Shown piece after piece: positions 57,957 through 64,000 of a DNA stretch of 64,000 nucleotides. The notes below the pieces were generated by a model. The model searched no databases. It worked only from the letters and a program-made list of their open reading frames with translations, and had not been told where the DNA came from. The first letter of the stretch is position 1; the number at the start of each line of letters is the position of its first letter. The position numbers and the translations under genes are program-made. Source of the stretch: Saprospiraceae bacterium (lineage in GTDB: Bacteria; Bacteroidota; Bacteroidia; Chitinophagales; Saprospiraceae); NCBI GenBank assembly GCA_016718205.1, contig JADKEB010000033.1:124001-188000 (forward strand), read 5' to 3'.

Positions 57957-59306
57957 TTAAAAACAGTTCATATCGATTTTGGATTGGATATCAGCATTTG
58001 GAAAACATTGTCCTGATGGTAGACTCTGAGGTACGAACCTCTTGAGGTTTCTATCATAGAGTGCAGTGGAGATAAAAGCTTCGATTGCATTAATTTCTTC
58101 ATTTGTCAATCCGAGTGGTCGGAAGTTAGGATCAAGTTGTGATGTTGGTACTCTTTTGTTTTCTGCTACTGCATTATTTTTATAAACGAGGATATCTCTG
58201 AGTTTTCTGAAAGTTGAACCATGTCCATAAAATGGTGAGTCTTTGAGATTGTACAATTGTGGCACCTTAAATTTATAATTATCGGCTGAATTTTTTGTGA
58301 ATCCTCCACGACCTAGATTGGCAGGGTCATTTTCTTTTGTATTTAAAGTAGGCTCAGGACAGTCAAGCATATCTTTTAATCCGATAGCGTTGAATTGCAT
58401 GCTGTTCAATGCAGGTCCAGTGTGACAAGTTCCGCATTCAGCCTTCGTGAAAAATAATTTTGCTCCTTCTTTTTCAATATTGGACATGGCATTGAGATCA
58501 CCTTTCAGATATAGCTGAAAAGGCGCTTCATTTGACATGACTGTTCTCTCATAGGCAGCGATAGCCAATCCTGCAGTTGTTCTATTGTATCTCTCTGCTA
58601 TAGGTACATTTGGAAAAGCAAGATCAAACAACTGGATATAGGCTTTCATTTCCAATATCTGCTTATTGATGTTCAATCTATGAACACCCATGCCAGCTAT
58701 AGCTTGAGTTTCAAGTCCTTCAAATCCCAGAAAGTTGGTTTCTATAGGTGTTCCTTTACCCCAGTTTTTTTCTGTTCCATTATTGAGATGTGTTGCTCCA
58801 AACTGACCATTCCACAACTGATTTTTCTGATATGCACCATTCATGGCAGTTGGTGACCTTAATGGTTGGACATCTGGTTCATTAAAACCTGTCTTTGATT
58901 TGCGCATCTCACCTCTTACACCAAATCCTAAACCTCCTTCTCCTATACCTTGAAATGTTCCTGCCTGAAAACCAGCACCTGCATGGTGACACGAAGCACA
59001 AGAAAATGTACCTTTCAAAGAAGGGTCTTTTCCTTCAACTCCCAGTGCAGTCTCATGAAATAAAAACCCACCGAGTACTACTTTTTCTTTTGTAATGGGA
59101 TTTTTTGGGTCCTGTGGAATCTTTGAGAATTCTTGAGAACCCGGAAGCGCAAAAAACGAGATATCACTATTAGGTGATTGGCTTTTAAGTATTTCTAACA
59201 GCTCATGATCAATTTTATTTAATGCCGTTTGATCTTCCTTTTCAGGGGCACAGGATAACATCATCAGTAATAATGCAAATGCAATGAATATATTTTTCGT
59301 TTTCAT
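57957..59306 (-). CDS. di-haem cytochrome c peroxidase / MauG family lipoprotein (3)
   Basis: The protein has 449 residues with a lipoprotein signal (LLMMLSCAPE). Haem c sites are CASCHHAGAGFQ and CGTCHTGPA; FYGHGSTFRKLRDILVY replaces the YMHDGRF block of the other two, with Gly-His in place of Met-His, so the high-potential haem may have a different ligand. It is longer than the other two and belongs to a separate branch. The 235-bp gap before the next gene holds nothing clear. Confidence 0.87.
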   Translation of the reverse strand: MKTKNIFIAFALLLMMLSCAPEKEDQTALNKIDHELLEILKSQSPNSDISFFALPGSQEFSKIPQDPKNPITKEKVVLGGFLFHETALGVEGKDPSLKGTFSCASCHHAGAGFQAGTFQGIGEGGLGFGVRGEMRKSKTGFNEPDVQPLRSPTAMNGAYQKNQLWNGQFGATHLNNGTEKNWGKGTPIETNFLGFEGLETQAIAGMGVHRLNINKQILEMKAYIQLFDLAFPNVPIAERYNRTTAGLAIAAYERTVMSNEAPFQLYLKGDLNAMSNIEKEGAKLFFTKAECGTCHTGPALNSMQFNAIGLKDMLDCPEPTLNTKENDPANLGRGGFTKNSADNYKFKVPQLYNLKDSPFYGHGSTFRKLRDILVYKNNAVAENKRVPTSQLDPNFRPLGLTNEEINAIEAFISTALYDRNLKRFVPQSLPSGQCFPNADIQSKIDMNCF

Positions 59307-59540
59307 TTTTAATGATTTTTATATTACAAATATTTTGCATGTGTAAATCAAATTCCATGCCAAAAATTAATCAATATTTATGAGCTTATAAATTATTTTT
59401 ACAACTTATCGTTTTTATGATGATGTGCTGATTATCACTTTTAGATTTTATTAATTAAACTTAAAACATACTTCATAAACAACTTATAATTCGTTATCAT
59501 TAAATCATAGTTTTCTTATGTTTGTGTAAAATTTTAACCA

Positions 59541-62500
59541 ATGAATCGCATTTTCTTTTTTTTCCTTTATTTTATTGACAAATATTGCTTTTGGACAATT
59601 CAATCCTGACAACTTCAAGGCCATGAAATTCCGAAGTATCGGACCTGCCGGTATGAGTGGCAGAATCACTGCGATTGACGTGGATTTGTCCAATCCTCAC
59701 CGAATATTCGCGGGTGCTGCTTCAGGTGGTGTTTGGTTATCCGAAGATGGCGGAACCAGTTGGAAACCTATTTTGACGAACAGTCCACTCTGGCGATAGG
59801 TGCTATCAAAATCAATCAAAAGAATCCTTCGGAAATATGGGTAGGTACAGGTGAAGGCAATCCCAGAAATTCTCTAAACACAGGTAATGGTATTTATAAA
59901 TCTCTGGATGGTGGCAAAACCTGGAACAAGATGGGGCTCGAAAATACCAAAACCATACATCGAATCATCATACATCGTGATAATTCTGACATAGTTTATG
60001 TCGCTTCATTGGGATCACCGTGGGGTCCAAACAAGGATAGAGGCGTTTTCAAAACATCAGATGGTGGTAAAACCTGGCGAAATGTACTTTTTATCAATGA
60101 TCTCACAGGAGCGGCTGATATGGTGGTTGATCCATCCAATCCAAATAAACTATACGTGGCCATGTGGGAGCACAAACGGGATCCATGGTATTTTAAATCT
60201 GGTGGTAAGGGTTCCGGATTGTATATAACATATGATGGCGGAGACAATTTTATAAAAGTAACACCAGAAGATGGACTTCCCAAGGGAGATCTGGGTAGAA
60301 TTGGCCTTGCCAGCGCAACCAACAAACCAAATATTGTGTATGCCTTGGTTGAGGCTAAAGAAAACGGGCTGTATAAGTCAACAGACGGAGGAAAAAAATG
60401 GACATTGGTTTCCTCCAAAAATATCGGAGAGAGACCATTTTATTATTCTGAACTCTACGTAGATCCGAAAAATGAAAACAGAATCATCAATGTCTTTACT
60501 TATCTCACGATGAGTGAAGACGGAGGTAAATCCTTCAGAAGCATTGCTGACTATGGGAATGATGTGCATCCGGATCATCACGCATTATGGATTCATCCTG
60601 AAGATCCCAACTATATCATCGATGGCAATGATGGTGGATTGGCCATCTCACGGGATGGTGGAGCCAACTGGTATTTTGCAGGAAATATTCCTGTAGGACA
60701 GTTTTACCATGTCAATACAGACAAGGATTTTCCTTACAATGTGTATGGTGGCATGCAGGACAATGGAAGCTGGGTAGGGCCTTCTTCCGTACTAAAGCGA
60801 GGTGGTATCAGAAATAATGATTATCAGGAGCTGTATTTTGGCGATGGTTTTGATGTAGTACCTTATCCTAAAGACAGCAGATATGGATATGCTATGTCCC
60901 AAGGTGGAAATGTGGGTTTTTATGATAGAAAAACAGGAAGAACACGATTTGTAAAACCTAATCACCCTGACCTTAAAACAGAACTCAGATTCAACTGGAA
61001 TGCCGGAATAGCACAGGACCCATTTTCAGATTGTGGTGTTTATTTTGGCAGTCAGTTTCTGCATTTTTCTGATGATTGCGGAGAGAGCTGGGTGATCAAA
61101 TCTCTGGATCTGACAACCAATGATACTTCAAAACAAAAAGCAGATATAAGCGGAGGATTGACCATGGATGCCACCAATGCTGAAAACCATACGACCATCC
61201 TGGCCATAGCCCCAAGTCCTGTCAATAAAAATGTGATTTGGGTTGGCACAGATGATGGTAATGTGCAGTTGACGACAGATGGTGGTAAGAACTGGATCAA
61301 TCATAATAAAAATTTGAAAGGTTTGCCATTGGCAAGTTGGATACCGCAAATCCAGGTCTCAGAAAAAAATGAAGGTGAAGCATGGGTAGTTGCAAATAAC
61401 TATAGAAGGAATGATTTTAGTGCGTATACGTACCATACCATAGACTTTGGTAAAAACCTGGACTCGTATAGCAGATGACAGTCAGATCAAGGGATTTGTG
61501 CTGAGTATCGTCCAGGATCACAAAGAACCCAATCTCATGTTCCTGGGCACAGACGTCGGTCTGTATGTTTCATTTGATAAAGGGAAAAAGTGGAATCACT
61601 GGAAAAAAGGCTTACCTCAGGTACAGGTCAATGATATGAAGATACATCCGGTAGAAGACGATTTGGTACTGGGCACATTTGGACGGGCATTTTACATATT
61701 GGATGACATCAACCCACTCAGAGAAATCGCTTCAAAAGGTACTGAGCTGCTCAATGCTGAGTTTGATGTTTTGAACACAGCCCCAGGATATTTAGTAAGC
61801 TACAGGTCGATCGATGGAGTGAGATTTGCTGGGCAAGGTGAGTTCAAAGGCGAAAACAGAGCATACGATCGTATAGAGTTTAATGTATGGAAAAACCTGT
61901 TGAGAAAAAGAAGGGGAAAAATCTGAAGCCAAAGATGAAAAACCACATCAGGCTAAGATAAGCATATATGATAATAATGGAAAGGTGATTCGCACCCTAA
62001 GAAGGAAGATGGAAGATGGCCTCAACAGATTAAGCTGGGGCCTGGAGTATGAAGGACAGAGATTTCCTTCCAGAATGGAACCTAAAGAAGATGATGATCT
62101 GCCAGGAGGTGGAAATGTAATGCCGGGAATATATAAAGCGGTAATTGAATTTAATGGCAAAAAGGATTCAGTTACTGTGGAAGTCAAAGAAGATCCAAGG
62201 ACATTGACATCAAAATCTGACATGGAGGCCAAAGAAAATATCAATAAAGGACATGCCGAACTTGTCAAAAAAGCCAAATCATCTTACGACAAAATCCTAG
62301 ATGCCAGAAAGGCCATAGCCATGGTAGAGAAATTGCTTGAAAATCAGCCTGATACTATCAAAAAAGCAATTCAAAGACCTGCATAAATCACTTAATGGAA
62401 AGCTGGATTCACTTTCTAATCTATTTATTGAACCTGAAAATGTCAAAGGTATCCAAAGGAATCCGGATCAGCTTTCCAGTGTCCTATTTGGTGCTTTAAG

Positions 62501-62653
62501 TTACGTTAGATCGTCATGGACTGCTCCTAAAGCAAATGCAATGTTAGCTATGGAAAAGCCAAAGCTATGACAGAATCTGTGACAGCAAAAGTCAATACAT
62601 TTTACGATAAGGATTGGAAGGGCTATAAAGAAAAAGCTAAAAGCCCGAAGTAA
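59541..62653 (+). pseudogene. secreted BNR/VPS10-like repeat protein (2), multiply frameshifted
   Basis: The gene encodes about 1035 residues if repaired. It starts with a signal peptide (MNRIFFF ... TNIAFGQ), broken by one T too many at about 59556-59563. Other slips: one T lost near 59771, one A gained near 61455, a change in the A-rich stretch 61890-61925, one A gained near 62362, and one G lost near 62556. Its Asp-box repeats (SLDGGKTW, TSDGGKTW, STDGGKKW, SEDGGKS) match the paralogue at 54134. The longest open piece is 59733-61478. Most slips are in A or T runs, which fits sequencing error at least as well as decay. Confidence 0.75.
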
Positions 62654-62671
62654 AGATTTTTAAGGAATAAG

Positions 62672-62786
62672 GGTGTATTTCATTTTTTCGTCTCACATTA
62701 AAAATCATCAATTTTTTTACGATTTAGTCAAGATGCCTTAATAAATTGCATCGTAGTTAAAAGCTACGACGAACAAACGATGCTTT
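62672..62786. repeat. MITE-like inverted-repeat element (family 1, copy B, right end missing)
   Basis: The left end GGTGTATTTCATTTTTTCG (62672-62690) and the core hairpin CGTAGTT-AAA-AGCTACG match copies A and C; similarity stops at about 62786 before the expected right end. Confidence 0.72.
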
Positions 62787-62830
62787 AGAGACATGATCCT
62801 GCAGATAATTTACTCCCGCCTATCGGGGCA

Positions 62831-63094
62831 GGAGCGTAGCTCTGTCATCTTTGTAGAAAACATTAGCACCTGAAACATAAGGGACGTAGCCCTGACATCT
62901 TATACCGACGAGAATTTATTTTGCAAATAATTCTGTCGCCATTATACTCAAAATGAATAAATTGATAAATTAAATTTTCGCAAACCAATTTATTTTTAGT
63001 ATATATTTACCACATCTTTTAAGATCACAGGGCTACGCCCCTACGTGATGGTGTGTGGATATTTTTGCTACAAAGATTACAGGACTACGTCCCT
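62831..63094. repeat. four REP-like CGTAGnnCTG units, two in each orientation
   Basis: Related 21-22-bp units sharing CGTAGnnCTGnnATCTT lie at 62831-62851 and 62881-62901 in plus orientation and, inverted, at 63021-63041 and 63073-63094. They lie between family 1 copies B and C and could pair into a long stem. No gene is seen in this 700-bp gap. Confidence 0.65.
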
Positions 63095-63132
63095 ATATTA
63101 ATCTTGGACATAAAGTTTAGAGATAATAGATG

Positions 63133-63288
63133 GGTGTATTTCATTTTTTCGCATCACATTAAAAATCATCAATTTTTTTTTGCGATTTAGTCAAGATGCC
63201 TTAATATATTGCATCGTAGTTAAAAGCTACGACGAACAAACGATGCTTGATAAGAAATCGAGCAAAGTGCGAAAAAATGAAATGCACC
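63133..63288. repeat. MITE-like inverted-repeat element (family 1, copy C)
   Basis: The left end GGTGTATTTCATTTTTTCG (63133-63151) and right end CGAAAAAATGAAATGCACC (63270-63288) are inverted with 18 of 19 matches, as in copy A; the core hairpin is the same. It ends 38 bp before the ftsX -7 box. Confidence 0.8.
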
Positions 63289-63325
63289 TCATATAATATT
63301 TTTCATATATTTTCTGATTTATTTG

Positions 63326-63333
63326 TATCTTTG
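63326..63333 (+). promoter_or_regulatory. candidate -7 box for ftsX
   Basis: TATCTTTG matches TAnnTTTG, 19 nt before the ATG at 63352. The -33 element is not distinct. Confidence 0.45.
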
Positions 63334-63351
63334 TACTTATTATTTCTATAA

Positions 63352-64000
63352 ATGTCAAAAAATTCAAAACCGTCACATTTTATGCTACTATTTCCACGTC
63401 GATAGTATTGGTATTGATTTCATTGTTCCTACTGATGTTTTCCACTCTTCCAATATTACAAACATCGTCACTGAAAATATCAATATTCTGGTGGAACTCG
63501 AGGATAAGCTTCCTGCTGGTCAGATAGATCAACTCAGAAAGGTTCTCATCAATCAGCCAGGTGTTATTGCGGAGTCAGTAGTTTTTGTAGATAAGAATGA
63601 AGCCCAAAAAATGATGACAGGAGATATGGTGTTATCATCTCCGGATGACGAAAACCCTTTCAGGGATATCATTAAATTTAATTTACGCCATGATGCCTAT
63701 TCTGATCAGAACATCAAAGACATCAAAACACAAATCGAACTTGAAAAAGGGGTTTCCGGCTTGTTTCATGAAAATGAAAGCATCAATGCAGTAAAGGCAA
63801 ATCTTGAAAGAATTTCGATGGGTATACTTATTTTAGCTATATGTTTTGTTGTTCTTGCCTTAGCCATCATATTTAATACAGTGAAACTCACCTTACATGC
63901 AGACGCAAAGATCGTAAAAACCATGCAGATGGTAGGTGCAGAAAAATCCTTTTATCAAAAACCATATTTAAGATCAGCACTCCAATATTGTGCTTAGGGC
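63352..64000 (+). pseudogene. ftsX: cell-division protein FtsX, 5' part, with several 1-nt slips
   Basis: FtsX-like sequence is spread over three frames: MSKNSK, then VTFYATISTSIVLVLISLFLLMF (membrane segment 1), then HSSNITNIVTENINILVELEDKLP and the periplasmic domain to membrane segment 2 (MGILILAICFVVLALAIIFN), then LTLHADAKIVKTMQMVGAEKSF. One A seems missing at about 63368, one T at about 63440 and one T at about 63995. FtsX joins FtsE to control septal peptidoglycan hydrolases. Because ftsX is normally essential, these slips point to read errors rather than a dead gene. The window ends inside it. Confidence 0.8.

Overview
The window is AT-rich DNA from a member of the Bacteroidota, most likely a Saprospiraceae-like organism. 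This rests on SusC/SusD-type outer-membrane uptake genes, lipoprotein signals, promoters of the Bacteroidota type (TTTG, about 19 bp, TAnnTTTG), DUF4252 proteins next to an ECF sigma factor, MauG-type di-haem lipoproteins and BNR-repeat secreted proteins. No species can be named from sequence alone.

Region 1 (1-24.3 kb) is a sialoglycan-utilisation locus. The first three genes lie on the minus strand: a GH36-like glycosidase running off the window edge, a secreted metallophosphoesterase, and a FadR-type GntR regulator. Then a single plus-strand block carries a LacZ-type GH2 beta-galactosidase, a second GH2 enzyme, SusC, SusD, sialidase, sialic-acid lyase, NanM-type mutarotase, an MFS transporter, sialate O-acetylesterase, a GDSL esterase and a GH20 hexosaminidase. 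The set would deacetylate and desialylate a glycan, remove the exposed galactose and HexNAc, import sialic acid and start its breakdown. A near-identical palindrome with a GTnnnAC core lies at the same distance behind the -7 box of both main promoters, a good candidate site for the GntR regulator. Three breaks are visible in this block: an amber codon in susC, a 1-nt frameshift in nanA, and an in-frame TAA between the GDSL and GH20 parts of what looks like one fused protein.

Region 2 (24.3-33 kb) holds ordinary genes: tdh-kbl-lspA (threonine to glycine, lipoprotein signal peptidase), fmt, RNase HI, an alpha/beta hydrolase and a secreted M14 carboxypeptidase. Region 3 (33-54 kb) is mixed: three MauG-like peroxidase genes across the window (one paired with an MbnP-like lipoprotein), an ECF sigma/anti-sigma/three-DUF4252 operon, an amidase, ApbE, a hemolysin-III protein, a TPR membrane protein, ArsS with its peroxidase-like partner, and a DUF4403 protein. 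An initiator tRNA-Met gene is followed by a tandem array of 131-bp units, each carrying fragments of the tRNA 3' end and its own terminator.

Region 4 (54-64 kb) has two large BNR/VPS10-like secreted proteins, a DinB-like gene, another di-haem protein and the start of ftsX. Four genes there carry one to seven single-base indels each, mostly in A or T runs. Because ftsX is among them, uncorrected homopolymer errors are a serious alternative to gene decay.

Two families of short inverted-repeat elements (MITE-like, 50-185 bp) are scattered through the intergenic gaps.
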